A stretch of DNA of 33,746 nt from CAZIAK01 sp964537035 (GCA_964537035.1 CAZIAK010000046.1:1-33746); one strand, 5' to 3'; shown: positions 1-8,646, counted from the stretch's first letter. Translations and numbers: made by a program. Notes: generated by a model not told the origin, from the letters alone.

Positions 1-334
1 CGACCTGCAACTGTGCTGTTCGGGAATCAGCAAGCGGCGCCCTCGCGTGGCCAACTACTGCTTGAACAACTTGGCATCAATTGGACAGGTCTGTGTAGCG
101 CGCCGTCACCGGGGCCGATGCTCACCCCTGCTTGCGATCTGGTCATCGGCCCATCCTCCTGCGTTCGCCCCACCGTACGCGCGTTTCCGGGCCTGGGCAA
201 GGTCGGCGGCGGACTGATAGGCGGACCTGTCGAGTTGGCTGAATCGCCTCCCGACGCGTTCAGTCCTCGCCTCGTTCTTTGTTCACCACATTCTCGACGG
301 ACTGCCCGCCGCACTCTGCCAATCGCTCCCCTGT
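1..334. other. Left-edge stretch with no supported gene
   Basis: Open frames exist on both strands, but their translations are rich in Pro, Arg, Ser and Gly, show no recognisable domain, and overlap each other. I see no RNA gene, clear hairpin with a U-tract, or repeat here. It is probably the 3' flank of the arfB operon plus sequence belonging to something beyond the window. Confidence 0.45.
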
Positions 335-769
335 TCAATCATCCATCGAAGGCCGACCCCGTCCCTTCTTGATGTCCTTTCGTTGCTTCTTGGCCTTCAA
401 CCTTCTCCGCTGACTCCCTCGTGTCGGCTTCGTGGCCCGGCGCTTCTTTGGCACCTTCAGCCCCTCGCGCACCATCTCACCCAGGCGCACTCTCGCGGCG
501 GCGCGATTGGCCAGCTGGCTGCGATCACCATCCGCGGCCACCACCAGCTCGCCCTCCTTGGTCAGGCGTGAGGCCAGCTTGTTCAGCAACCGCTCGCGCT
601 GGTGATCACTCAGCACTGTGCTGTCTCGCACCGACCAGCGCAGCACGACTTTCGTAGAGAGCTTGTTCACGTGCTGGCCTCCCGGCCCTCCCGCCCGGGC
701 CACGGACACGGACAGCTCGGCCCCGGGGATGACCAGGCCTGGTCGCACGGTCAGGTCCTCAGCGGCCAT
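335..769 (-). CDS. arfB: Alternative ribosome-rescue factor ArfB (class I release-factor-like peptidyl-tRNA hydrolase)
   Basis: A 144-residue protein with the catalytic GGQ loop of class I release factors (GGPGGQHVNK, GGQ at residues 30-32). It has no codon-recognition domain and ends in a long Lys/Arg-rich tail (about residues 105-140). This layout matches ArfB/YaeJ, which enters ribosomes stalled on non-stop mRNA, places its basic tail in the empty mRNA channel and hydrolyses peptidyl-tRNA. Length is close to the family norm of about 140. The ATG overlaps the end of the upstream membrane-protein gene by 11 bases, so it is probably the last gene of a four-gene minus-strand operon. The operon partners give no functional link to ribosome rescue. 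Confidence 0.9.
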   Translation of the reverse strand: MAAEDLTVRPGLVIPGAELSVSVARAGGPGGQHVNKLSTKVVLRWSVRDSTVLSDHQRERLLNKLASRLTKEGELVVAADGDRSQLANRAAARVRLGEMVREGLKVPKKRRATKPTRGSQRRRLKAKKQRKDIKKGRGRPSMDD

Positions 770-2219
770 GGCCTACACTCCGCGCGGCGAGCAACGCGAA
801 CGCCGGCAGCCAGTGCAGCACCAACCTGTGCAAGCTCGTGTGCATGTGCCGTCCCACGTGCATGGTTGTCGACAGGTAGACCAGGGCGAGAAAAGCCAGG
901 CAGCCCAGCACCAAGAGCATCCCGAAGCCCCAGCGCGGCCGACCCAGGCAGGCACAGGCCAGGATGGCCAGGGGCGCCAGGCCCAGAGCGCTGGTGTCGA
1001 TCAGCAATCCACCCAGGGCAGCCACCACGGGCACGGCTCGGCCCCAGAGCACTCCACCCCGCAGCAGCAAACCGGGGTCGCTGATCATGGGGTCGGACGG
1101 CGCCAGACTCGCCAGCCAGATCGTGGGGATGGCCAGCAGCCCCACCAGCCCCAGCAAGCGCACCATGGGCGCCCCCCGCTGCGGCCCGGCCAGCAGCCAG
1201 GCGCAGACCACGATGGCCAGCTCGACCGAACCCTCCAGCTTGGTGGACACCAGGGCGGCGCCGGCCAGCCCGGCCAGGACCGCGTCGCCTCCTTGAGACG
1301 CGCTCCCACCGGAGTCTCCCCCGCGACCAGCACCACGTCGCAGCCGGTCCACCGTGTCCACGAGCAGGAGCAAGAAGAGCGCGTCGGCGCCGTCCACGTA
1401 TCCGCCGGCACCGAGCGACTCGCGGACTTCGGGGATCACCAGCGCAGGCATGGCCAGCATGGCCGCCGCCAGCCACCGTCCGTGGCGTCCCTCGGCGGAG
1501 AGCAGGGTCACCAGCAGTCCCAGCAAGGCCAGGCCCAGCCCGTGCAGCACCAGCTTGGCCCCGGCGCTGGCGTCGGCGGGCGAGTGGGCGAACGCGGGCG
1601 CCATGAGCACGGGCGCCAGCAGCGGGTAGCCCCGGTGAAAGCCCAGCCGGGTCTCGTCGGCGATGGACGGCGCGGTGAGGGCCGAGTGGTGCGCCAGGTC
1701 GCGGGCCTTGGGCGCCCAGAACTTGCTGCCGTCCCCGGAGAAGGGCAGGCCCACGGCCACCACCGTGCTGACCACGACCACCACGGCCAGCCAGGCGGTG
1801 AGGGGCAGGCCGGGGGATTCGGTGGGGGCGTCGGTCACTAGGCCAACATCGGAGCCAACGTCGGTGCCAACGTCGGAGCCAACATCGGAGCCAACGTCGG
1901 TGCCAACGTCGGTGCCAGTGGCTTCGCCAGCACCCGTAGCTGCACGTGAACCCGCAGCAGACCCGCCCCCCAGCGGCGCCCAACGAAACGCCGAGAGCGA
2001 GACGACGGCCAGCGCGACCATCACCCCCAGGCCAGCGGGGACGCCCGCCAGGGACAGAGTCAGCTGCACCAGTCCCGTGATCGCCGCGCCCAGGGTCAGC
2101 GCGAGGGAGAGTCGGCCGATACGCCCGCCGCCAGAGACGTGGCGCCCCCAGCGCATGGCCGGCCAGGCACCGGTGGCCGCCAGCAACAGCAGCACGGCGA
2201 AGCCCACGGCGAGGCTCAC
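759..2219 (-). CDS. Multi-spanning membrane protein, GT-C glycosyltransferase-like
   Basis: A 486-residue polytopic membrane protein with roughly ten hydrophobic segments. After the second or third helix a loop carries FSGDGSKFWAPKARDL, which resembles the acidic first periplasmic loop of GT-C (PMT/ArnT-like) glycosyltransferases using polyprenyl-phosphate sugars. I infer this class only from topology and that loop. Residues about 101-127 form a low-complexity run of (T/S)DVG units encoded by 12-base DNA repeats. The start is GTG, and its first bases overlap the TGA of the upstream gene (GTGA), indicating translational coupling. The substrate cannot be read from sequence. An alternative is an uncharacterised integral membrane protein of unknown function. 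Confidence 0.6.
   Translation of the reverse strand: MSLAVGFAVLLLLAATGAWPAMRWGRHVSGGGRIGRLSLALTLGAAITGLVQLTLSLAGVPAGLGVMVALAVVSLSAFRWAPLGGGSAAGSRAATGAGEATGTDVGTDVGSDVGSDVGTDVGSDVGLVTDAPTESPGLPLTAWLAVVVVVSTVVAVGLPFSGDGSKFWAPKARDLAHHSALTAPSIADETRLGFHRGYPLLAPVLMAPAFAHSPADASAGAKLVLHGLGLALLGLLVTLLSAEGRHGRWLAAAMLAMPALVIPEVRESLGAGGYVDGADALFLLLLVDTVDRLRRGAGRGGDSGGSASQGGDAVLAGLAGAALVSTKLEGSVELAIVVCAWLLAGPQRGAPMVRLLGLVGLLAIPTIWLASLAPSDPMISDPGLLLRGGVLWGRAVPVVAALGGLLIDTSALGLAPLAILACACLGRPRWGFGMLLVLGCLAFLALVYLSTTMHVGRHMHTSLHRLVLHWLPAFALLAARSVGHGR
1842..1913. repeat. Six tandem 12-base repeats inside the GT-C-like gene
   Basis: On the plus strand six consecutive units follow gccaac(a/g)tcgg(a/t), at 1842, 1854, 1866, 1878, 1890 and 1902. 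On the coding (minus) strand they encode repeated T/S-D-V-G tetrapeptides. The unit is a multiple of three, so copy-number change would keep the reading frame. Confidence 0.9.
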
Positions 2220-2968
2220 AGCTCGACCCTCACCAACGCCTCGCGCCCGTCAGCCAGTGCGTCCAGATCCACCAACCACCGGCCCGGCGCCTCTCGCCCC
2301 AACATCAGCTCGCTGGCCAGCTCCCCCAACTCGGCCAGATCGGCCCCCGGCGGCAACGGCATCACCAGCGGATGCACCGGCCGGGGAGACAGCGCCCAGC
2401 CCACCCGGCTCAGCAGAAAGTCGTTCGTCCCCACCACGATCACGGCGTGGTCGTCGGGGATGCGTTCGCGCCACTCTCGCACCGTGCCCTCAAGGGGGCC
2501 CACGTAGGCGGCCAGGCTGTCGTCCGAGAGGGTCCAGCGGTTCAGCTCGGCCAGGCTGGCGACCTCGGACAAGCTCGACGCCATGGCCGCGGCGCTGCCC
2601 GCCACGGCACCCACGGCCAAGACGCGCAGGGCCGCTCCACGACCCTCGACCCACTCACGGCGCCCCACGGCCAGGGCCACGGCCACCGCTGCCAGGCCCG
2701 CCGCCAGGCCCAGCGCCAGGCCGAAGAGATCGGCGCGACGGTCTGCGGCGAAGTCGTCGGCCACCCGCTCGATGGCCTGGGCGTCGGGCTCTCGGGGGCC
2801 GGGATGCTCCTGGGCCCAGCGCTCCAGCCAGGGCGCCCGCACCTGCTCCAGATCGTGCAGCTGCACCGCGGCCCAGCCGAATGCCGTGGCCAACAACAGG
2901 GCCAACAACAGGGCCACCGGCGGCGCCAACTTCCGGGCCAGCGCGCTGCCGACCGGCCGCCGGCCCAC
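2216..2968 (-). CDS. Uncharacterised two-helix membrane protein
   Basis: A 250-residue protein I do not recognise. It has an N-terminal transmembrane segment (about residues 13-33), a hydrophilic stretch of about 45 residues, a second hydrophobic region (about 80-100), and a third Ala-rich segment (about 115-130). The C-terminal half (about 135-250) looks soluble and includes an 'HAVIVVGTNDFLLSR' strand-turn region, so it may be a small extracytoplasmic domain. The GTG start at 2968 lies directly beside the TAG of the upstream lipoprotein gene, and its TGA overlaps the GTG of the GT-C-like gene, so the three are almost certainly co-transcribed. It probably works with the GT-C-like protein, but the role is unknown. 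Confidence 0.6.
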   Translation of the reverse strand: MGRRPVGSALARKLAPPVALLLALLLATAFGWAAVQLHDLEQVRAPWLERWAQEHPGPREPDAQAIERVADDFAADRRADLFGLALGLAAGLAAVAVALAVGRREWVEGRGAALRVLAVGAVAGSAAAMASSLSEVASLAELNRWTLSDDSLAAYVGPLEGTVREWRERIPDDHAVIVVGTNDFLLSRVGWALSPRPVHPLVMPLPPGADLAELGELASELMLGREAPGRWLVDLDALADGREALVRVEL

Positions 2969-4816
2969 CTAGCGCGACTCCTGAGTGACGGCGGCGGGCG
3001 AGGCGCCCAGGGCGATCTCCAGGGAGTCCCCCACCGTGGTCACGGACAGCTGGCCCGCGTCGAACAACAGCTCCAACCACGGCCCCGTGTCGGGCGTGTC
3101 GAGCTCTCGCAGGGCACGGGCCGTGTCGAGCAGATCTTCGACCGCCAGGGGATCTTCGTCGCCGGTGCCAATCACGAGCAGGTCGTCCAGCGACCACGTC
3201 GACAGGGGCAGCTCGTCGTCTGGGTCGAGCACCCGCCTCTCGCTCGCTGCGCTGCCGTCGCTGCCTGCGCCGCCGGCGCCGACATCGCGGCCCTCGCCGT
3301 CTGCGCCCTCTGCGCCGCCAGCATTGCCAGCCCGGTGCTGCCCACCTTCGACCGCATCCAGCAGCGGGCGGAACCAGGCCAGCAGAGCGCTGGTGTTCAG
3401 CCGCTCCCCCGGCTGCAGGGTGGCGACGGCCAGAGGCGTGCCGTCGCTCTCACCCACCATGAGCAGCCCGTCCCAGGGGGAGAGCAGCTCGGCGAGGTCA
3501 TCCAGGCGCTCAGCGCTGGCCTCGCCCGGGCCATGCACCACCTCGATCAGCGGGCGCAGCCAGGCGGCCAGGGCCCGGGGGAAGTCGTCCGGGTCTGCGC
3601 TGAGCATGGCCCGCTGGCCACTCGGCCCCTGGGCGGGGACGGGCCGCAGGGAGTCGAGCAGCGCAGACAACGCCGACGGCTCGCTCCAGCGCTGGCGATA
3701 GACCAGCCCCATCTGCCCCAGACCTGAGGCGGGGTCGGGGGTTGCCGTCTCGTCGAAGCTGGACCCTTCATCAGTGGTCGCTCCTGGGCCTCGGTCGAAG
3801 AGCTCGGCGGCCAGGTTCCATCCGTCGGCCTGCAGCTGGAAGGCGCCGATGGAGTCCACCGCCAGCATCTCGATCATGGCCAGCACCGTGGGGCCGTCCA
3901 CGGGCAGTTCGCCCAGGGGTCCGTCGCCACCTCCGCCGCCGCGCTCCCTGAGCATGCGCCCCAGGGTGCCCACCGGCCCCGCGTCGGGATCTCCGGAGAG
4001 CAGGGCCTGCAGCTGGCGCGAAGACTGCTGAAACTCCTCGTAGTAGGTCAGCCGGATGCGCTCCATGTCGACGGACAGCACCACCGACGAGCCGGGGTTC
4101 GCTGTCGGAGCGGACGCGCTCTCAAGGCCACCGCTCTCCAGACCGTCCAGGGGCAGCTCGTCGAGCAGCTTGCCCACCACGAAGGCGGCCTCGAACGACG
4201 GCACGATCAGCGCCTGTCCCTCGCGAAAGGACAGCTCCCATGTGCTCGACGCGGCGACCGGCTGACCGATGGCGGCCATCATCTCGGTCAGGCTGCCGGT
4301 GTTCGTCATGGCCCGGACCGCCCGTATGGCGTTGATCAGCTCGCTGTCCGCGGGCAGGGTGAACACGAAGCGCTTGTCGTCCGTGAACTCGATGCCGGGG
4401 CACGCCGCCAGCGAGTCGCGCAGGGCGTCGGGATCGGCCACGGGCAGGGCCAGCCCCAGGGGACCGCCCATGACCGAGCTGTCCAGGAACGCCACCACGC
4501 CCTGGCGCTCACCGGCCAGGCCCGCGGGCTGCCAGCCGAGCTGGTTCTCGAAGAACGTGGGCAGACGCAGGGAGTCCGGCGCACCGGCGACGTAGGCCAG
4601 CACGGTGTCGACGGGGGATCCCACGGGCCAGCCACCCTGGGCGGTGTCCGGGTCGGCAGACTCGCCACCGCAGCCGAGCAAGAGGACCGAGGTCAGCAGC
4701 AACGCCAGACGCGAGATCAGCCGCGGCCTCAGCCGCCGACGAGGGTGGCCAGGCGCCAGATCAGCGCGGCGAGGCGGGCGCGGTGCCCCGAGCGATCCTA
4801 TGATGGGCGTGAACAC
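2969..4816 (-). CDS. Predicted lipoprotein of unknown function
   Basis: A 615-residue protein with a lipoprotein signal: a basic region, a hydrophobic core and the lipobox LLGC with the lipidated Cys at about residue 49. The unusually long basic leader before the signal suggests that translation may begin downstream of the GTG at 4816, but no in-frame ATG lies between it and the signal core. The mature part is acidic, with two or three repeated-looking segments ('LLAWFRPLLDAVEGG', 'LAAWLRPLIEVVHGP') and Gly/Ser/Ala-rich linkers near residues 500-520. I recognise no enzyme motif. It is the first gene of the operon leading to arfB and is divergent from queG, with 41 bases between the two starts. 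Confidence 0.65.
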   Translation of the reverse strand: MFTPIIGSLGAPRPPRRADLAPGHPRRRLRPRLISRLALLLTSVLLLGCGGESADPDTAQGGWPVGSPVDTVLAYVAGAPDSLRLPTFFENQLGWQPAGLAGERQGVVAFLDSSVMGGPLGLALPVADPDALRDSLAACPGIEFTDDKRFVFTLPADSELINAIRAVRAMTNTGSLTEMMAAIGQPVAASSTWELSFREGQALIVPSFEAAFVVGKLLDELPLDGLESGGLESASAPTANPGSSVVLSVDMERIRLTYYEEFQQSSRQLQALLSGDPDAGPVGTLGRMLRERGGGGGDGPLGELPVDGPTVLAMIEMLAVDSIGAFQLQADGWNLAAELFDRGPGATTDEGSSFDETATPDPASGLGQMGLVYRQRWSEPSALSALLDSLRPVPAQGPSGQRAMLSADPDDFPRALAAWLRPLIEVVHGPGEASAERLDDLAELLSPWDGLLMVGESDGTPLAVATLQPGERLNTSALLAWFRPLLDAVEGGQHRAGNAGGAEGADGEGRDVGAGGAGSDGSAASERRVLDPDDELPLSTWSLDDLLVIGTGDEDPLAVEDLLDTARALRELDTPDTGPWLELLFDAGQLSVTTVGDSLEIALGASPAAVTQESR

Positions 4817-4857
4817 CTGGGCATGGTACCCACGACAGCGACCCCACCGGGCCCGAG

Positions 4858-5844
4858 ATGACGAGACGAATCGATGGCGAGGGGCGGGAGGCGCTGCGGC
4901 GGCTGTTCGCTGAGCAGGGTTTCGCCGCCGTGGGCTTCACCCATGCGGGGCCCGTGGTCGACCGGGTCACGCCCTGGGTCGCGGCGGGTCAGCACGCCTC
5001 GATGGACTACATGGCCCGGGATCCCGAGCTTCGCGCCGACCCCACCTTCATGCTGCCCGAGGCCCGCTCGGTGATCTGCGTGGCCGCCGCCTATCCCCCC
5101 GGCGACGGCATGGGGCACGTGGCCGCCTACGCCCGGGGCGAGGACTACCACCGCACCATGAAGGCCGCCCTGCGCCGGGCCATCGCCGCGCTGCCGGATT
5201 TGCTGGGCCACGAGCCCGCCACCCGGGTCTGCGTGGACACGGCGCCCCTGGCCGAGCGCTCCCTCGCCGCCCGGGCAGGCCTGGGCTGGATCGGCCGCAA
5301 CACCCTGCTGCTCAACGAACGCATCGGCCCCTGGATGATGCTCGGCGAGGTCCTCACCGATCTGGACATCGAGCCCGACCAGCCCGCGCAAGATCACTGC
5401 GGCACCTGCACCGCCTGCGTCGAGGCCTGCCCCACCGCCGCCCTCGACGGGGAGCGAAACCTCGACGCCCGGGCCTGCCTCTCCTACTGGACCATCGAGC
5501 ACCGGGGCGACGTCCCGGACGAGTGGGCCCTCGCAGCTGACCACCGGGTCTTCGGATGCGACGACTGCCTGGCGGCCTGCCCGTACCCGCGCCAGGCGGC
5601 GCCGCTCGCCTCAACCGGCCCCTATGAGCCCCGCCCCGATCTGGTCTCGCCGACTCTCGACGAGCTGGAGGCCCGCGCCACCGAGTCGTTCCGCAAGCAC
5701 TTCTCCACCACGCCCATCGAACGGGCTCGCCGCCGGGGACTGCTGCGCAACATCGCCATGGCGCGGGAGCAACGCCAGCGGGCAGGGGGCGACGGCGCGG
5801 CTGGCAAGCGGCCAGAAGACGACCAACGATCGGACGCGAACTGA
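4858..5844 (+). CDS. queG: Epoxyqueuosine reductase QueG
   Basis: A 328-residue enzyme of the cobalamin-dependent QueG family, which reduces epoxyqueuosine to queuosine in the wobble base of GUN-reading tRNAs. Visible hallmarks are the substrate/cobalamin segment VDTAPLAERSLAARAGLGWI with the family's catalytic Asp (D127), a 4Fe-4S motif CGTCTACVEACP (C181, C184, C187, C191), and a second cluster motif CDDCLAACP (C234, C237, C241) with C207 as a likely further ligand. It lacks the C-terminal HEAT-repeat extension found in some homologues, like the shorter members. The ATG at 4858 gives the normal N-terminus. The gene diverges from the lipoprotein operon. No other queuosine gene is in the window. 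Confidence 0.95.
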   Translation: MTRRIDGEGREALRRLFAEQGFAAVGFTHAGPVVDRVTPWVAAGQHASMDYMARDPELRADPTFMLPEARSVICVAAAYPPGDGMGHVAAYARGEDYHRTMKAALRRAIAALPDLLGHEPATRVCVDTAPLAERSLAARAGLGWIGRNTLLLNERIGPWMMLGEVLTDLDIEPDQPAQDHCGTCTACVEACPTAALDGERNLDARACLSYWTIEHRGDVPDEWALAADHRVFGCDDCLAACPYPRQAAPLASTGPYEPRPDLVSPTLDELEARATESFRKHFSTTPIERARRRGLLRNIAMAREQRQRAGGDGAAGKRPEDDQRSDAN

Positions 5845-6025
5845 TCAGCCACGGGCCGGGGGCAGCTGGGCCCCAGGCCGACGGGCCGAGCGGCGAACCC
5901 ACAGAGTCACCGTGAAGCCCTCGTCGGGGGCGCGGCGAGGACGGCCTGCGGTGTAGACTGTGCGCTCTCCCCCCAGACCCATCCCCCAGCACCGGCCCGC
6001 AGATCTCACTTGCGGACACCTCGAC

Positions 6026-6850
6026 ATGAAGATCTTTGACCCGCACATCCACATGTACTCCCGCAACACCCGCGACTACGCCGAGATGGCGGCCGCTGGC
6101 ATCCGCTCGATCATCGAGCCCGGGGGCTTCTGGCTGGGCCACGCCCGCAAGCACCCCGAGACCTGCCTTGAATACTTCGATCACCTGCTGGCGTTTGAGC
6201 ACACCCGGGCGGCGAAGGCTGGCATCCAGTACCACTGCACGTTCGCGCTGAACCCGAAAGAGGCTCACACGCCGGCGGTGCGCGAGGGCGTCATGGCGGC
6301 GCTGCCGGAGTACCTGGCCAATCCCATGTGCTGCGCCCTCGGCGAAGTGGGCTACGACGTCATCGACGACCTCGAAGAGCAGGTCGTGCTCGAGCAGCTC
6401 GAGATGGCCAAGCAGATGAACCTGCCCGTGCTGGTGCACACGCCCCACGTCGACAAGCTCGAAGGCACGCAGAAGCTCATCGACAACTGTCGCGATGTGG
6501 GCCTCGATTCCGAGATGGTAGAGATCGATCACTGCACCGAAGAGACCGTGCAGATGGTGGTCGACTCGGGCTACTGGGCGGGCTTCACCATCTACCCGGT
6601 GACCAAGCTCTCCCCCGAGCGGGCCGTGCAGATCTTCAAGCAGTTCGGCACCGAGCGCATGCTGGTGAACAGCTCCGCCGACTGGGGACCGTCTGACCCG
6701 CTCTCCGTGCCCAAGCTCGCCGTGCTCATGGAGCAGGCCGGCTTCACCTACGAGGCCGTGCAACGTCTCGTGTGGGACAACCCGATCCGCTTCTTCGGCA
6801 GCTCGGGCCGCTTGTCCGAGCAACCCATGTTCGCCGAGGCGGTCGTCTGA
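6026..6850 (+). CDS. eboC: TatD-family metal-dependent hydrolase, EboC-type
   Basis: A 274-residue TIM-barrel amidohydrolase. All TatD metal-ligand positions are visible: H7 and H9 (DPHIHMYSR), E107 (GEVGYD), H138 (LVHTP), H169 (IDHC) and D219 (SADWG). The segments SRNTRDY, EPGGFWLGH, LNPKEAH, GEVGYD, LVHTPH and NSSADWGPSDPLSVPK match my recollection of EboC, the TatD-like member of eboABCDEF clusters implicated in moving prenylated precursors to the periplasm. An in-frame ATG at 5960 would add 22 residues. The ATG at 6026 is preferred because MKIFDPHIHM is the family's natural start. The other ebo genes are not in view, so the role here is uncertain. A lipoprotein gene follows after 1 base. 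Confidence 0.75.
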   Translation: MKIFDPHIHMYSRNTRDYAEMAAAGIRSIIEPGGFWLGHARKHPETCLEYFDHLLAFEHTRAAKAGIQYHCTFALNPKEAHTPAVREGVMAALPEYLANPMCCALGEVGYDVIDDLEEQVVLEQLEMAKQMNLPVLVHTPHVDKLEGTQKLIDNCRDVGLDSEMVEIDHCTEETVQMVVDSGYWAGFTIYPVTKLSPERAVQIFKQFGTERMLVNSSADWGPSDPLSVPKLAVLMEQAGFTYEAVQRLVWDNPIRFFGSSGRLSEQPMFAEAVV

Positions 6851-6851
6851 G

Positions 6852-7712
6852 GTGCGTCGCGCTGGTGGGTTGATCGTGCTGCTCGTCGCGGCGGCCTGCG
6901 GGCCCGGTGCGAGCCACGTCGACGCGCAGTCGGCGACAGAGAGCAGCGCCACGGCTGAGGTCAGCGAGGCTCAGGACGCGACCCCTGAGACCGGGGCCGC
7001 GGCTGGCATGGCGACCGAGACCGATGCAGACGAAGCAGGCGCTGGCGCTGCACCCGTCGCTGATGCTGATGCACCCACCGCCGTGCCCTGGCCCGAGCAG
7101 GCGCTGCCGGCGTTCAAGGCGCTGTATGCAGGCTCGTGGGTTCCCGATGGTGCCGACGGATTCGACGAGCAATGGTTCGACGAAGCGGCGTTGGTCCAGA
7201 CCTACACCAAGCGCAGAGCCGGGCGGCGCATCTGGCGCGGGCTACGCAGCTCCGATGGCGTCATGCCCCTCGACCTGCTGATCCGCGACCGCACGGGCCC
7301 TGCCGTGGGCTTCGTCTACGTGCTGAACTACCGGCGCCCCGGCGTGCCCGAGGAGGACTACGCCGACTTCGAATACGCCGATGAGCAGGCCATCCTGCAC
7401 CTGCGCCACCAAGGGCGCACGCGTCTCTTGTTCGACGGTGTGGTGGTGCTCGACGTCCCCGCCCCGCCGCCTGGCGAAGTGGGACAGGCCCAGGCCATGG
7501 TCACGATGACCGACGGCTTCGATGTGCTGCTGGCCAAGGTCGGCCGCGGGTCCAGCGAACTGGGCAGCGAGATGAACTTCGAGGTGCGCCTGTCCGATCT
7601 TGATGGCGCACCCCTGCCCTCGCAGGGCTGGAACACCATGCGCTCCTCAGACGCGATTTCTGAGCTGGTCGAAGAGCCCTCACAGGTCGCAGAGCCCGAC
7701 AGCGACGGCTGA
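6852..7712 (+). CDS. Predicted lipoprotein, unknown function
   Basis: A 286-residue protein starting with GTG one base after the EboC-type gene, so very likely co-transcribed with it. The N-terminus RRAGGLIVLLVAAACG is a lipoprotein signal (lipobox AAAC, Cys at about residue 16). It is followed by a linker rich in Ala, Glu, Asp and Thr to about residue 75, typical of a tether. The folded part (about 80-260) begins with 'WPEQALPAFKALYAGSW' and alternates short strands with conserved-looking Trp/Tyr residues; I do not recognise a family. It probably sits on the periplasmic face of a membrane. The gene ends 16 bases from the convergent diguanylate cyclase gene. Confidence 0.65.
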   Translation: MRRAGGLIVLLVAAACGPGASHVDAQSATESSATAEVSEAQDATPETGAAAGMATETDADEAGAGAAPVADADAPTAVPWPEQALPAFKALYAGSWVPDGADGFDEQWFDEAALVQTYTKRRAGRRIWRGLRSSDGVMPLDLLIRDRTGPAVGFVYVLNYRRPGVPEEDYADFEYADEQAILHLRHQGRTRLLFDGVVVLDVPAPPPGEVGQAQAMVTMTDGFDVLLAKVGRGSSELGSEMNFEVRLSDLDGAPLPSQGWNTMRSSDAISELVEEPSQVAEPDSDG

Positions 7713-7732
7713 CCCGACAGCTGCCCGGTCAG
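7709..7732. terminator. Short stem-loop between convergent genes
   Basis: CTGACC (7709-7714) pairs with GGTCAG (7727-7732) across a 12-base loop. The stem covers the stop codons of both the lipoprotein gene and the convergent diguanylate cyclase gene. No U-tract follows, so terminator function is only a guess. Confidence 0.25.
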
Positions 7733-8646
7733 GCGGGGACGACCTGTCCGTCCTCCCAGGCTGCCAGCCTGTTGCGGCCCGTCTCCTTGGCCCGGTAGAG
7801 GGCCTGGTCAGCCCTGTCGACGAGAGTCTCCAGGGTGTCGTCGGAGGAGAGCTCGGCCACGCCGCCCGAGACGGTCACCGGGACGGGTACGCCGTCGTTG
7901 GTGGTCACGTTCACAGGGTGGCTTTCGAGGTGGCTGCGCAGGCGGTTCACGATGCCAGCGGCCTCCATGCCATCGGTCTCTGGGAACACGAAGAGGAACT
8001 CCTCGCCGCCCCAGCGGATGGCGCAGTCGCTCTTGCGCAGGGTGTTGCGCAGCTCGTCTGAGACGGAGACCAACACCTCGTCGCCAGCTTGGTGACCGAG
8101 GGTGTCGTTGACCTTCTTGAAGTGATCGATGTCGATGAGCACCACCGAGAGAGAGCGGTCGTAGCGTCGAGCGCGTTCGATCTCTTCGGCCAGCCGGCCC
8201 ACACCGAAGCGTCGGTTGGCCAGGTGGGTCAGTGCGTCGGTTTGGGAGGCCTTCGTCAGCTCATCCTGGAGCACCTTCATGCGCACCAGGTTGCGCACGC
8301 GGGCCAGGAGCTCGGGGACGCCGCAGGACTTCAGCAGGTAGTCCGAGACGCCGCCGTCCAGATTGGTGAGCAGGTCCTGCTCGTCGTCGCTGCCGGTCAG
8401 CATGAGCACCGGCAACATGTGCATGCGCGAGTTGTCGCGGATCTCTCGCACCAGACCGAAGCCGTCCATGTCTGGCATCTTCAGATCGGTGATGACCAGA
8501 TCGTAATCGTGGTCAGGGGTGAGCATGGAGAGTGCTTGGTGGGCGCCGTTGGCAGAGTCAACGTCGAAGCCAGCCTTCTTCAGCAGCACTTCATATTTGA
8601 ACCGAACGGTCGGCGTGTCATCGACCAGCAGGATGTGATGTCCCAT
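7729..8646 (-). CDS. Response regulator diguanylate cyclase (REC-GGDEF)
   Basis: A 305-residue PleD-like protein. The N-terminal receiver domain (about 1-122) shows the acidic pair D9/D10, the phosphoacceptor D54 (VITDLKMPDMDG), T84 and K106. The GGDEF domain (about 132-300) contains DALTHLANRR, the metal-binding IDIDHFKKVND and the active-site GGEEF at residues 213-217. The product-inhibition I-site RxxD (R204-D207) lies five residues before GGEEF, so c-di-GMP feedback control is expected. It should make c-di-GMP from two GTP upon phosphorylation. No histidine kinase is adjacent, so it is an orphan output regulator. c-di-GMP commonly controls exopolysaccharide and surface attachment, which could link it to the glycan genes downstream, but nothing here proves that. 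Confidence 0.93.
   Translation of the reverse strand: MGHHILLVDDTPTVRFKYEVLLKKAGFDVDSANGAHQALSMLTPDHDYDLVITDLKMPDMDGFGLVREIRDNSRMHMLPVLMLTGSDDEQDLLTNLDGGVSDYLLKSCGVPELLARVRNLVRMKVLQDELTKASQTDALTHLANRRFGVGRLAEEIERARRYDRSLSVVLIDIDHFKKVNDTLGHQAGDEVLVSVSDELRNTLRKSDCAIRWGGEEFLFVFPETDGMEAAGIVNRLRSHLESHPVNVTTNDGVPVPVTVSGGVAELSSDDTLETLVDRADQALYRAKETGRNRLAAWEDGQVVPA

Noticed and set aside
618..3727. Long plus-strand open frames (618-1841, 1663-2988, 2372-3727)
   Set aside because: They are antisense to well-supported minus-strand genes, with compositions rich in Gln, His, Arg and Pro expected from reading high-GC genes in the wrong frame, and show no domain.
5354..6952. 532-residue minus-strand open frame across queG and the EboC-type gene
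   Set aside because: It is antisense to two clearly recognised genes and has no recognisable domain.
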